32,125 nucleotides of DNA. It comes from an uncultured Clostridia bacterium. Its GTDB lineage: Bacteria; Bacillota; Clostridia; TANB77; CAG-508. The position numbers and the translations under genes were made by a program. Below, in pieces: positions 15,542 through 24,135 of the stretch; within the stretch, counting starts at the first letter, position 1, and each line of letters begins with the position of its first letter. Below the pieces are notes generated by a model. It was not told the DNA's origin. It ran no database searches and worked only from the letters and a program-made list of their open reading frames with translations. The stretch covers positions 1-32,125 of the forward strand of contig CALXVK010000009.1 in assembly GCA_944391975.1 (NCBI GenBank). Reading direction: 5' to 3'.

Positions 15542-18500
15542 ATGAACGAATTACCAGAAAAACAAAGTGTTTTTTCAAAAATACGTAATAAAATTATAGA
15601 TGCTGGATTAAAAAATAAATTTACAAGAAGTATTATAGCAAATATAGCACCAAATATATTTGGATATAATTTAACTGATTATGTTCTAAGTAATGATGAT
15701 TCAGAACTAAGTCAAACAATGGAACTTCTTTCATCAATGAACGAAAGAGCTGTTAAAGCTAATATTTCACAAATTCTTAGAACAGTTAAAAGAAAGATAA
15801 AAACTAATAGTGATAATAATGATTTAAATACTGACAAATTAATAAATATGATACTTGATTCAGTGACAGAAAAAGCTTCTGAGTTTGTGATTTTTAGAAT
15901 ATTAAGAGAACCTTATTTTATAGATGATTCATTTTCTGATGAAACGTGTAAAAGAGTATCTGATTTAATTGATTGTTCAAATAAGACTTCATCAGAAATA
16001 AAGCAAATGTTTGAAACAATTGAATCAATAAGAGCAAATAAATATGATCATATTATCGAGATAAGTTATAATTTATTTGAAAGTTTGACATTAGAACAAA
16101 GGAAAGAGCATTTTTCTCAAATAATACCAATAGTGTCAGAGTTTATACCAACGTTTTCAGATTCGTATTTTAATAAGGACAATCCACTTGTTTTATTATT
16201 TAGTGAATTTCCAGAAGAAGATAAATTAGAACAATATAAAAAGATTTTGGAAATGTATAAAACAAAAGATAATAAAGGAATAAAAAAATTAGAGAGTCTT
16301 TCTATATGTTTTAATATGTTATCAGAAGAAGAAAGACAAAGTACTTTAGATGAAACATTTGAACAAATAAGAAATAGCGATAAAGAGAATGAAAAATTAA
16401 ATAATGCAATAAGAGTTATTAGTAACATTCCAGCTCAAGCACAAGAAAAATATTATAAAGAAGTTTTAGGCTATAATATACAATATTTATATCAACTTAA
16501 TATGTATATTTCAATCTTAGATAAGTCTTTACGAAAACAAATTCTTTTTGATGTAATAAATAAAGCAAGACAAATAACTCAGATTTCTAATAATTATAAT
16601 AATAATGATATGCTAGAAATTATAGATAATTTTGAGTCTGATATAAGTAGTGCATTTGTGACGATTTTAAATGGAGATGTAGATAATCCAAATGCTAAAT
16701 TTATTCTTTATTTATTAAACCAAGAAGGAATAATTGAGAATATAGAAAAAGAAATTACAAATCAACAAGGTATTGAATACAGTCAAATTATTGCTTTTCA
16801 GCAAAAAGGTTATAATATAGATGGATTAGCTATATTATACACAAATTTAGAATGTAATAGAATATTAAATAACTGTATGGAGAATCCAAATCAAAAACAA
16901 TATAAAGAGTCAATAAAAGAAATCTCTGAAGTAGCGAAAGATATAGAGCTTTCAGATGATAAATTATATTTGTATTATGGTAATAATAAAAAATATGAAA
17001 TTATTTTGGAGAAAAAATTAGATACATATATACAATTATTGTCTAATATTAAATCTGAAGAAAGAAAAGAACTTTTTTCAGATATTTTAACTGAGATGGA
17101 AAGGATTCCAAATATCAATATTGAAATTTTTAGAAAAAAAGCAAATGAACTTTTTGGATTGTTGGAAAAAGAAGCACAGATTTCACAATTTCCAGTTTTT
17201 ATAAATTGGATGATGAAAAATTTTGCATACAAAAGAGATGTTTCTAAATCAATAGAAAAATTAATTGAAAGTATTGATTCAGAAACAATGAGTTTGATTT
17301 ATTCAAAATATATAGAGATGTTTAATAAAGGTGGAAAAGAAAATTATTTAAATGCAAGATCTGTATTGGTTTCAGATAAATTTTTAGATGGTTTAAATAA
17401 AAAACTGTCTAAAGAAGATTGTACTTTATTAACAGAAAAAGAATTAGAAAATATTTTAAGCAATAAATATTCTATGTCAGATATTCCACATGAATATTAT
17501 AATATTGTTAAAATTTTTGCTATTTCAAGAGTAGAAAAAATAAAAAATAAATATAATAATCTGGATGAAAATGAAAAAAAACAAAATGTGGATTTGGTTT
17601 TAGCTGAATTATCTAAAGAAATTGGAGTTATTGCAAAATTTGATGGTTATTATGATATAATAAGCCAATTACATGTAAATGCAATTAATGAAATTTTTGT
17701 TTCTTTTGATAATGAAGAAAAATCAAAACACTTTGATGTATTATTTAAATCGTTTGATGAAAATATAAAAAATGAAGACATAAGAAATAAATCTTTTATT
17801 ACTTTTTTTGAACAGTTAGATAATGATACGCAAATAGAGATTTTTAAACATTGTACATCTTTATCATTTGAAAACTTAAAATACGCTGCGGAAATATTAA
17901 GTAATTTCTCGATTAAAGAATTAAATAAAATATTTAAAGGTAAAATTACTTTAGATGAAGAAATCATTTCTAAATTGATGGAACTAAAAGATTCTATAAC
18001 AATAAAAACATTATTATTTGATAAAGATATTGATAGAGAAAAACTAATCGATTTATCTTCATATGATCAACTACAAACTAATATAATAAACATAGATTCT
18101 ATAATACAAAGTTTATATTTAAATAATAAAGGAGCTGATAAAGAGAAATTTAATCAATTATTAGATGATACTTATAATCTGTTTACATATAATAATATTC
18201 CTGAGTTTATGAAGAATTTTAGAATGTTTCAATTGGGAAATTTTTATCATAAAGAAAATAGTAAATTACAATCGTTTCAAGGTAAATCTTTTGAAGAAAG
18301 AGATGCATTAATTTTAGAAGATTTATTTAAAATTGCATTAGATTCTAATAGTGAATCTTTGAGAGATTTTCTTAATATAATTATTGAAGGAAATAAATTA
18401 ACAAATCTTCTTCAAGAAAATCCAGAAGAACAAATAAAATCATTTTCAGTAGAAGAATTAGCATTATTAAATCAATATAGAGATACTTTAATTGATTTTC

Positions 18501-20470
18501 ATAATTTTATAAAAGAAATAAAAAAAACTGATAAACCTAAGATTGAAAAAACTGATGATATTATTAAAGATTTAAGAACATTAAGTTATATTTATTCTAG
18601 CAATCAAGATAATATTTTTGATACTGATAAGATAATTAATGAGTTATTTAAAGGTTTTATTACAATAGAAATTACTCCAGAGAAATTACTTGAATACATG
18701 GATAACAAAAAAGCAGAATCTGATGCTAGACATTTAGAAATAGAAAAAAAACTAAGAGAAGGCACTTTACATTTAGAAGAAGGAGACTTTATTAAAGGAA
18801 TAAAATATTTTGATAGTTATATTTCAAGTATGATGCATGATGGTATAAAAGGAGGAGAATTTAATAAAGAACATTCTCATTCAGATGCAACACCATTAGA
18901 TTTAGATTTTGGATATATTTCAAAGGAAAATTTAAAAAAAGAAAAGGCAACTGATTATGAAATAATATGTACTACTATTAGTGAAGCATATGGATCTAAT
19001 TATATAGTTTTAAAGCAATATGCTGATAGATTGCATGCCAAATCAAGCGAAAAAATTTTTGGGGAAGAAATATTTACAAGTTTTTCAGACTATTATGGAT
19101 TAGGTTCAGGTGAAAATTCAACTAATAACTCTAGATATATTAGAACAGGCATACCAATAACAGATGTTGATTATATTGTAAGTGAAGCATGGAATTTTAA
19201 AAATGGATATGAAATGGCTATGGCTGGAATATATATACCTGTTATAAATACAAAAGGAGAAATAGTATTTTCATCAGAAGATTATAAGAAAATTCGTGAA
19301 GAAATGAGAGGATTATCTCATTATCATGCAGATAATATACAGGTAAGCCAAGAAGCAAGAAATGTTGAAGCATTATATTCAATTTATAAAAGTGTTAGTA
19401 TTAAAGATATAGAAGAAATTGATAAAGAAATAGAAACAGTGAATAGATTAGTTGAAGGAAATCCAGATACTGTTACTGAAGAAAAGAAAAAAGCAATTAT
19501 AAAACTTATAAAAGATTATTTTAATACTCAAGGAATAAAAGTTAGTGACGATTTGAGTCAAAATTTATCTTCAACATCAATTGAATTGATAGATACAGGT
19601 TCAACAGGAAGAGCTACAAATGTACCAGGAGATGGTGATTTTGATTTTATGCTTAGACATAATTTACCATCTGATGAATTGGTAAAATTTTCTGAATATG
19701 TTAAACAATTAAAGCATTCAAGTTTTACAGAAGTTGTAGATGGATTTAGAGCAAAAGATGTTACTCTTCCAACAGGAGAAGTTGTTGATTTAGATATTAC
19801 TACTGCAAAGAAGAGCTTAGAACTAAGTTATTCGAGTGATATGTGTGTACGTGATAGATTAAATAATATTAAGGAAAATAATCCGGAAAGTTATAATTAT
19901 GTAAAAGCAAATATTATTATGGCAAAAAAAATATTGAAAGCAAAAGGAATTTACAAAAAAATAGGTAGTAATGGAGCAACTGAATATGGAGGATTTGGAG
20001 GAATTGGAGTTGAAAATTGGATCCTTCAAAATGGTGGTTCATTTAAAAAGGCTATAGATACTTTCTTAGAAGTTGCTAATCAAGTTAGCTCTTATGAAGA
20101 ATTTAAGGAAAAATACCCTATTTTTGATTTTGGATTTAATCATAGAGAAGGAAAAACAAGTCATGATTGTTTTAGTTCTTTTTTGGCAAGTAATATAAAT
20201 AATCCAGATAAGGGATTTGAATATGTAAAAAAAGAATTAACTGAAATTCAAAAAGCTTTAGAATTAGAAATAGAAAAACAAGATCTGGAAACACCATTAT
20301 TAAAAAGTATTTCTACTGAAGGTCTTATTGAAGCTAGTAAAAAGAAAAGTATATTGAGAAATAAATTTAGCTATTCTAAAATACGTAGTATGATGGCGAA
20401 ATATATGTCAGTTAAAGAAAGTTCTAAAGTTCAACTTAATGAGACTCAAACTTGTTTGGAGGGAAATTAA
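15542..20470 (+). CDS. Giant 1642-residue protein with helical repeats and a CCA/OAS-like nucleotidyltransferase domain
   Basis: I recognise no named family for the whole protein. Residues 1 to about 1070 are predicted almost entirely helical, Glu/Asn/Ile/Leu-rich and repeat-like, with no signal peptide or membrane segment. About 1080-1270 is a globular region with clusters such as FNKEHSHSDATPLDLDFGYI and YIRTGIPITDVDYIVSEAW. From about 1340 the sequence shows a polymerase-beta-type nucleotidyltransferase signature: GSTGRATNVPGDGDFDFM (Gly1353-Ser1354, acidic pair Asp1366 and Asp1368) and a third acidic site VDLDIT (Asp1416/Asp1418). A later GGFGGIGVENWILQ block (from 1483) resembles the tail of archaeal class I CCA-adding enzymes. 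It has a strong AAGGAG site and heads a short operon. No shift sites interrupt it. The function is unknown; nucleotidyl transfer to RNA or a small-molecule product is inference. Confidence 0.7.
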   Translation: MNELPEKQSVFSKIRNKIIDAGLKNKFTRSIIANIAPNIFGYNLTDYVLSNDDSELSQTMELLSSMNERAVKANISQILRTVKRKIKTNSDNNDLNTDKLINMILDSVTEKASEFVIFRILREPYFIDDSFSDETCKRVSDLIDCSNKTSSEIKQMFETIESIRANKYDHIIEISYNLFESLTLEQRKEHFSQIIPIVSEFIPTFSDSYFNKDNPLVLLFSEFPEEDKLEQYKKILEMYKTKDNKGIKKLESLSICFNMLSEEERQSTLDETFEQIRNSDKENEKLNNAIRVISNIPAQAQEKYYKEVLGYNIQYLYQLNMYISILDKSLRKQILFDVINKARQITQISNNYNNNDMLEIIDNFESDISSAFVTILNGDVDNPNAKFILYLLNQEGIIENIEKEITNQQGIEYSQIIAFQQKGYNIDGLAILYTNLECNRILNNCMENPNQKQYKESIKEISEVAKDIELSDDKLYLYYGNNKKYEIILEKKLDTYIQLLSNIKSEERKELFSDILTEMERIPNINIEIFRKKANELFGLLEKEAQISQFPVFINWMMKNFAYKRDVSKSIEKLIESIDSETMSLIYSKYIEMFNKGGKENYLNARSVLVSDKFLDGLNKKLSKEDCTLLTEKELENILSNKYSMSDIPHEYYNIVKIFAISRVEKIKNKYNNLDENEKKQNVDLVLAELSKEIGVIAKFDGYYDIISQLHVNAINEIFVSFDNEEKSKHFDVLFKSFDENIKNEDIRNKSFITFFEQLDNDTQIEIFKHCTSLSFENLKYAAEILSNFSIKELNKIFKGKITLDEEIISKLMELKDSITIKTLLFDKDIDREKLIDLSSYDQLQTNIINIDSIIQSLYLNNKGADKEKFNQLLDDTYNLFTYNNIPEFMKNFRMFQLGNFYHKENSKLQSFQGKSFEERDALILEDLFKIALDSNSESLRDFLNIIIEGNKLTNLLQENPEEQIKSFSVEELALLNQYRDTLIDFHNFIKEIKKTDKPKIEKTDDIIKDLRTLSYIYSSNQDNIFDTDKIINELFKGFITIEITPEKLLEYMDNKKAESDARHLEIEKKLREGTLHLEEGDFIKGIKYFDSYISSMMHDGIKGGEFNKEHSHSDATPLDLDFGYISKENLKKEKATDYEIICTTISEAYGSNYIVLKQYADRLHAKSSEKIFGEEIFTSFSDYYGLGSGENSTNNSRYIRTGIPITDVDYIVSEAWNFKNGYEMAMAGIYIPVINTKGEIVFSSEDYKKIREEMRGLSHYHADNIQVSQEARNVEALYSIYKSVSIKDIEEIDKEIETVNRLVEGNPDTVTEEKKKAIIKLIKDYFNTQGIKVSDDLSQNLSSTSIELIDTGSTGRATNVPGDGDFDFMLRHNLPSDELVKFSEYVKQLKHSSFTEVVDGFRAKDVTLPTGEVVDLDITTAKKSLELSYSSDMCVRDRLNNIKENNPESYNYVKANIIMAKKILKAKGIYKKIGSNGATEYGGFGGIGVENWILQNGGSFKKAIDTFLEVANQVSSYEEFKEKYPIFDFGFNHREGKTSHDCFSSFLASNINNPDKGFEYVKKELTEIQKALELEIEKQDLETPLLKSISTEGLIEASKKKSILRNKFSYSKIRSMMAKYMSVKESSKVQLNETQTCLEGN

Positions 20471-20471
20471 A

Positions 20472-20813
20472 ATGATTAGTGAAAAAAATTATGAAAGAAT
20501 GGCAACAGAAGTATTAGAAATTATAAATTTATATCCAAAAGACACAAAAGAAAAAATACCAAAAAGACTTATTGCAGAACTTGAAAAACATAGATTGCCA
20601 AATTTAAATGTTAAATTAAATAAAAATAAAAAAGTATACGAACAAGATATATGTGATGAGTCATTAGTATTTATATATATGATTTATAGAGATTATATTG
20701 CAGGACCAAAAGAAAAAGCTTATTTTGATAATATATTGAATCAATTTGATGAAGAAATTAGAATGCAATATAATCTAGATAATTTATTTAAAATTAAAGA
20801 AGAAAAAAAGTAG
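20472..20813 (+). CDS. Small protein, paralogue of the 21382-21849 product
   Basis: A 113-residue soluble protein of unknown function. It shares an order of features with the 21382-21849 product: YxEVLEII near the N-terminus, a PK...EKIP block, a charged middle, a DE-SLVFIYMIYRDY hydrophobic helix, then A-GPKEKA. ATG 20472 is chosen because GGAGGG at 20458-20463 precedes it; an in-frame ATG at 20439 lies inside the giant gene. It starts 1 nt after the stop of the giant gene, so translation is coupled. Confidence 0.75.
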   Translation: MISEKNYERMATEVLEIINLYPKDTKEKIPKRLIAELEKHRLPNLNVKLNKNKKVYEQDICDESLVFIYMIYRDYIAGPKEKAYFDNILNQFDEEIRMQYNLDNLFKIKEEKK

Positions 20814-20872
20814 ATGTTAATGATTTTTATCATATACGGATAATGATTTTCTATAAAAATTAACAAAGATAA

Positions 20873-20901
20873 TTGATTTTATTATAAATTATTAATATAA
20901 T
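20873..20901 (+). promoter_or_regulatory. Promoter for the 20997-21849 gene pair
   Basis: TTGATT (20873-20878), a 17-bp spacer and a perfect TATAAT (20896-20901). The leader to the ATG is about 90 nt with no clear structure. Confidence 0.65.
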
Positions 20902-20996
20902 ACAATTAAATATAGAAAAAGGAAAATATTGGTTAAATAGAAGAAGATGCTTATTTTTAAGAAAAGTTATGATGATTATAAATTGAAGGAGAAAAT

Positions 20997-21401
20997 ATGG
21001 AAGAGGATAAAGAGAAAAAAACATTGAAGGATAAGGCTAAAAGTGGTGCATATTCTGTTGCAAAAGATGTAAAAGAAAAAATTAAAAATTTTGCTAAAAG
21101 AGCAAAAGAAAATTATCAGCAAATAACTGGAGTTCCACGTGATGATCAAGAAAAAAGAGGAAGAGAAACTTTACAAGATAAAATAGAGAGGTTTAATGAA
21201 ATACAGTTTGAAAATACATTGAGAATGGGTGGCTTTAGTGATGAAGCTATTAAAAATATAGAACAAAAAATTCAATCTGTTGGTACACGTATTATGGATG
21301 CTTTTGATAAAATATTTGATAAAATCGCTGATAGATGGAATGAATATATAAAACAATCTGAAGAGAAGAAGGAAGAAAGAGATGGAGAAGGTAAAGTATA
21401 A
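20997..21401 (+). CDS. Small helical charged protein of unknown function
   Basis: A 134-residue, Lys/Glu-rich, predicted all-helical protein with no signal peptide or membrane segment. The start is ATG with AAGGAG 6 nt upstream. The C-terminus is an acidic/basic low-complexity tail (EEKKEERDGEGKV). It overlaps the next gene by 20 nt in another frame, an arrangement that suggests coupled expression and perhaps a complex. I recognise no family. Confidence 0.65.
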   Translation: MEEDKEKKTLKDKAKSGAYSVAKDVKEKIKNFAKRAKENYQQITGVPRDDQEKRGRETLQDKIERFNEIQFENTLRMGGFSDEAIKNIEQKIQSVGTRIMDAFDKIFDKIADRWNEYIKQSEEKKEERDGEGKV

Positions 21402-21849
21402 TTGGGAGTGTGCATATAAAGAAATTTATGAAATATTAAAAATATTTCCAAAGGAATTAGTTGAAAAAATTCCAGCATCTAAAATAGATTATATAAAGAA
21501 AAATATGGATAAAGGTTATGAATATAATGTTACAGTAGAAACATTTGATGGAAAGACAATGCTAGATGAGACTGCAGCAATATTAGCAGTTTTATTTAAA
21601 AATTATTGGGCAACACCAAAACAAAGAGAACAAATGGAAAAATATCATAATATGCAAAGATTAAAATTGGATCAAGAAGCTAGAGAAAAATATGATCCAG
21701 AAAAGATATTTAAAAGAGAAAATGAATTTATTGACTCTAATGATAATAAAAAAGATAAAATTAAAGAGCAAGAAATATCTATGGTAAAAAAAGAAGAATC
21801 TTTTTTTAAGAAAATATTAAATAAGATTAAATCTTTCTTTTATAAATAA
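21382..21849 (+). CDS. Small protein, paralogue of the 20472-20813 product, with amphipathic tail
   Basis: A 155-residue protein. Residues 8-95 align by eye with the 20472-20813 product: YKEIYEILKIFPKELVEKIP, then a DETAAILAVLFKNYWATPKQRE helix. After a charged spacer it ends in FFKKILNKIKSFFYK, a basic amphipathic helix that could bind the membrane. Translation starts inside the end of the preceding gene. Proteins of this shape are frequent but uncharacterised in gut Firmicutes as far as I know. The function is unknown. Confidence 0.7.
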   Translation: MEKVKYNWECAYKEIYEILKIFPKELVEKIPASKIDYIKKNMDKGYEYNVTVETFDGKTMLDETAAILAVLFKNYWATPKQREQMEKYHNMQRLKLDQEAREKYDPEKIFKRENEFIDSNDNKKDKIKEQEISMVKKEESFFKKILNKIKSFFYK

Positions 21850-22022
21850 GAAAAATATTTATTATAATTAAAAAGTAATTTTTTATGAAAAAATATCTTA
21901 TAAATTGCGAAAAATTTTCTATTATTTATTAATAAAAATATTTGAATTTTCTAAAAAGATTATTCTACTACAAATAATATAAAAGATATTATGAATAAAT
22001 TAAATATTTTTTGATATTTTCC

Positions 22023-22051
22023 TTGACAAATGAGCAAAAAAGTAGTAATAT
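22023..22051 (+). promoter_or_regulatory. Promoter of the infC-rpmI-rplT operon
   Basis: Consensus TTGACA (22023-22028), a 17-bp spacer and TAATAT (22046-22051). This is the strongest promoter match in the window, as expected for a ribosomal protein operon. Transcription should start near 22058. Confidence 0.85.
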
Positions 22052-22058
22052 AGTTATG

Positions 22059-22185
22059 TTTTAAGAAGAAATTAGTTCTCACCTTATTCTAATTACAGTT
22101 ATAAGGTTAATAATTCAATAATAAAATTTGAATTTAATTTTGTGAGAAAATTTGACTTCTTAAAACAGGTCAAATTTTTTATTTT
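22059..22185 (+). promoter_or_regulatory. L20-type leader with attenuator
   Basis: Two exclusive folds are visible. In one, 22059-22068 pairs with 22156-22165 and 22076-22082 pairs with 22142-22148, around a small hairpin (22082-22087 with 22101-22106). In the other, 22148-22156 pairs with 22169-22177 and a T-run follows, making an intrinsic terminator. In Firmicutes, ribosomal protein L20 binds this leader and favours termination, giving feedback on infC-rpmI-rplT. Position and architecture fit; the family match itself was not computed. Confidence 0.8.
22147..22185 (+). terminator. Attenuator terminator in the L20 leader
   Basis: A 9-10 bp stem with a 12-nt loop is followed by a T-rich tract to 22185. 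Its left arm overlaps the 3' strand of the competing antiterminator. Confidence 0.75.
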
Positions 22186-22233
22186 TATAGCGAAATTATT
22201 ATAATATTATTGTTTTCGCAGAGGAGGTATATT

Positions 22234-22740
22234 ATTAAACAGGAATTACCAATTAACAGGCAAATTAGAGAAAAAGAAGTTCAAGTTATTAGTGAAAATG
22301 GAGAAAAAATTGGTGTTTTACCAATAGAAGAAGCAATTGCTAAAGCTGAAGAAAGAGATTTAGATTTAGTTTTAGTTGCTCCAAATGCAAAACCAGCAGT
22401 TTGTAAAATTATGAACTATGGAAAATATAAATTTGAGCAAGCTAAAAAAGAAAAAGAATCTAGAAGAAATCAAAAAACAGCTGAATTAAAAGAAATTAGA
22501 GTAACTCCAAATATAGGAGCACATGACTTTGAATTTAAATCTAGAAATGCTAGAAATTTCTTGGAATCTGGAAATAAAGTTAAATTTACTTTAAGATTTA
22601 GAGGAAGAGAATTAAATAATATAAAAGCAGGTGAAGATATATTAAATAAATTTATTGAAGATTTATCTGATATAGCTTCTCCAGAAAAGAAACCTTTATT
22701 AGAAGGAAAATCAATGTACATAATTTTGAGTAAAAAATAG
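22234..22740 (+). CDS. infC: Translation initiation factor IF-3, with AUU start codon
   Basis: Binds the 30S subunit, prevents premature 50S joining and checks the start codon. About 168 residues, with N-domain ELPINRQIREKEVQVI and IGVLPIEEAIAKAEERDLDLVLVAPNAKPAVCKIMNYGKYKFE, then C-domain LKEIRVTPNIGAHDFEFK and VKFTLRFRGRE. No ATG is available at the right place. AGGAGG at 22222-22227 points to ATT at 22234 (6 nt spacing), giving MKQELPINRQIR, the family's usual beginning. An ATT at 22231 is closer than ideal, and TTG 22210 lies upstream of the ribosome-binding site. An AUU start is the classical basis of IF-3 autoregulation. Confidence 0.95.
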   Translation: MKQELPINRQIREKEVQVISENGEKIGVLPIEEAIAKAEERDLDLVLVAPNAKPAVCKIMNYGKYKFEQAKKEKESRRNQKTAELKEIRVTPNIGAHDFEFKSRNARNFLESGNKVKFTLRFRGRELNNIKAGEDILNKFIEDLSDIASPEKKPLLEGKSMYIILSKK

Positions 22741-22752
22741 GAGGAGGACATT

Positions 22753-22953
22753 ATGCCAAAATTAAAAACAAACAAAGCTGCAAGTAAAAGATATGGATTT
22801 ACTGGTAGTGGAAAAATCAAAAGAACAAAAGCTAATAGAAGACATTTGTTAGCAAATAAAACAAAAAGACAAAAAATGACAGCTAGAGTACAAGATGGTA
22901 TAGCAAGTAAAACATGTGAAAATACAATTAAAAAATTGTTACCATACAACTAA
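22753..22953 (+). CDS. rpmI: Ribosomal protein bL35
   Basis: A 66-residue basic protein of the large subunit. The sequence begins [20 protein letters not shown] and contains [14 protein letters not shown], both diagnostic of L35. It starts 12 nt after infC with GGAGGA upstream, the standard infC-rpmI-rplT order. Confidence 0.97.
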   Translation: MPKLKTNKAASKRYGFTGSGKIKRTKANRRHLLANKTKRQKMTARVQDGIASKTCENTIKKLLPYN

Positions 22954-22989
22954 TAGTTTAGAAATGTGAATATAAGGAGGAAATAAATA

Positions 22990-23340
22990 ATGGCAAGAGT
23001 AAAAACAGCTAGAACAACTAGAGCTAGACATAAAAAAGTTATAAAACAAGCAAAAGGTTATTTTGGTGCAAAACATTATAGATACAGAAATGCTAAACAA
23101 GCAGTTATGAAATCTGGAATGTATGCATATGTTGGAAGAAAAGACAGAAAGAGTAACTTTAGAAAATTATGGATTACTAGAATTAATGCGGCTGCAAGAG
23201 CAAATGGTATGACATATAGTACTCTAATTGCTGGTCTTAAAAAAGCTAATGTTGTTATAAATAGAAAAATGTTAGCAGAACTTGCAGTATCTGATAGCGA
23301 AGCATTTTCTGAAATTGCAAAGATCGCTAAGAATGCGTAA
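22990..23340 (+). CDS. rplT: Ribosomal protein bL20
   Basis: A 116-residue large-subunit assembly protein and the expected autorepressor of the operon through the leader at 22059-22185. Diagnostic blocks are [57 protein letters not shown] and [14 protein letters not shown]. It starts 36 nt after rpmI behind AAGGAGG and is followed by a terminator. Confidence 0.97.
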   Translation: MARVKTARTTRARHKKVIKQAKGYFGAKHYRYRNAKQAVMKSGMYAYVGRKDRKSNFRKLWITRINAAARANGMTYSTLIAGLKKANVVINRKMLAELAVSDSEAFSEIAKIAKNA

Positions 23341-23351
23341 AAAATAAAACT

Positions 23352-23382
23352 AATGGTGCAAGAATGATTGCACCATTTTTTG
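23352..23382 (+). terminator. Terminator of the ribosomal protein operon
   Basis: A perfect 10-bp stem (23352-23361 with 23368-23377) with a 6-nt loop and a T-run. Confidence 0.85.
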
Positions 23383-23431
23383 TCATTTAAGAAATACATT
23401 AAAATTTAAATTAATGTAAAAAGAGGTGCCT

Positions 23432-24127
23432 ATGAAAAAAAAGAAATTAATAAAACTTATTATTTTGATTGTGGTTATAGTACTTTTAGTTGTACTGGAA
23501 ATTTTGATATATAATCAAGTTCAAATTAATAGATTTAAAAAAATTCTTGAAGAAAATGATTCTACTAATTATGAATTAATTCAAACAGATGGAATAACAA
23601 CTACAACTGTTAAGGTATATGGAAATATTTATACATATGAAGATGAAAATAATTATATATGGATAAGTGAATCTGAAAATCTTAGAGTTGTTATGGATAA
23701 AAAGAATAAATCAGCTATTATAACAGAAAATCCAGAAAATGAATTAAAAGTTGGAAGTCTTAATTCTACATATTTAGATTATTTTGAAAATGACTCTATG
23801 AAATTTAAATATTTAGGAGAAGAGAATCCTTTTTATAAACTTCAATTTACAAATAAAAGCACAGGAAATAACACTATTTTCTATTTGAATTCTGAAACTG
23901 GTGTTGTTGAGAAAATAGAAGAAATTTTTAATGGTGCCCAAAATATTTATGATATTACAGTAAATTTTGAATGTGTAACTGCAGAAGAAGTAGAGTACCC
24001 AGATTTATCAGAATATGATATAGGGGTATCTTCAAGTACTGTGCCTGATGAATCAGAAGAAAATTATGAAAATGAGGTAGCTGATGAAAATATAGTTTAT
24101 GAAAATATATTAAATGAAGTAAATTAG
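23432..24127 (+). CDS. Membrane-anchored extracytoplasmic protein of unknown function
   Basis: A 231-residue protein with a Lys-rich start and one transmembrane or uncleaved signal segment (about 7-29). The remainder is an exported beta-rich domain: GITTTTVKVYGNIYTYEDEN and FKYLGEENPFYKLQF suggest a lipoprotein-carrier-like or usher fold. The tail (about 190-231) is acidic and low complexity. There is no lipobox cysteine. It lies 8 nt before the substrate-binding protein gene and is presumably co-transcribed with the importer. ATG 23432 is preferred over GTG 23426 because AAGAGG overlaps the GTG. Confidence 0.65.
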   Translation: MKKKKLIKLIILIVVIVLLVVLEILIYNQVQINRFKKILEENDSTNYELIQTDGITTTTVKVYGNIYTYEDENNYIWISESENLRVVMDKKNKSAIITENPENELKVGSLNSTYLDYFENDSMKFKYLGEENPFYKLQFTNKSTGNNTIFYLNSETGVVEKIEEIFNGAQNIYDITVNFECVTAEEVEYPDLSEYDIGVSSSTVPDESEENYENEVADENIVYENILNEVN

Positions 24128-24135
24128 GAGAAAGT

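Noticed and set aside
22210-22233. TTG start at 22210 for IF-3
   Set aside because: The strong AGGAGG lies downstream of it, and the extra residues do not match the IF-3 family.
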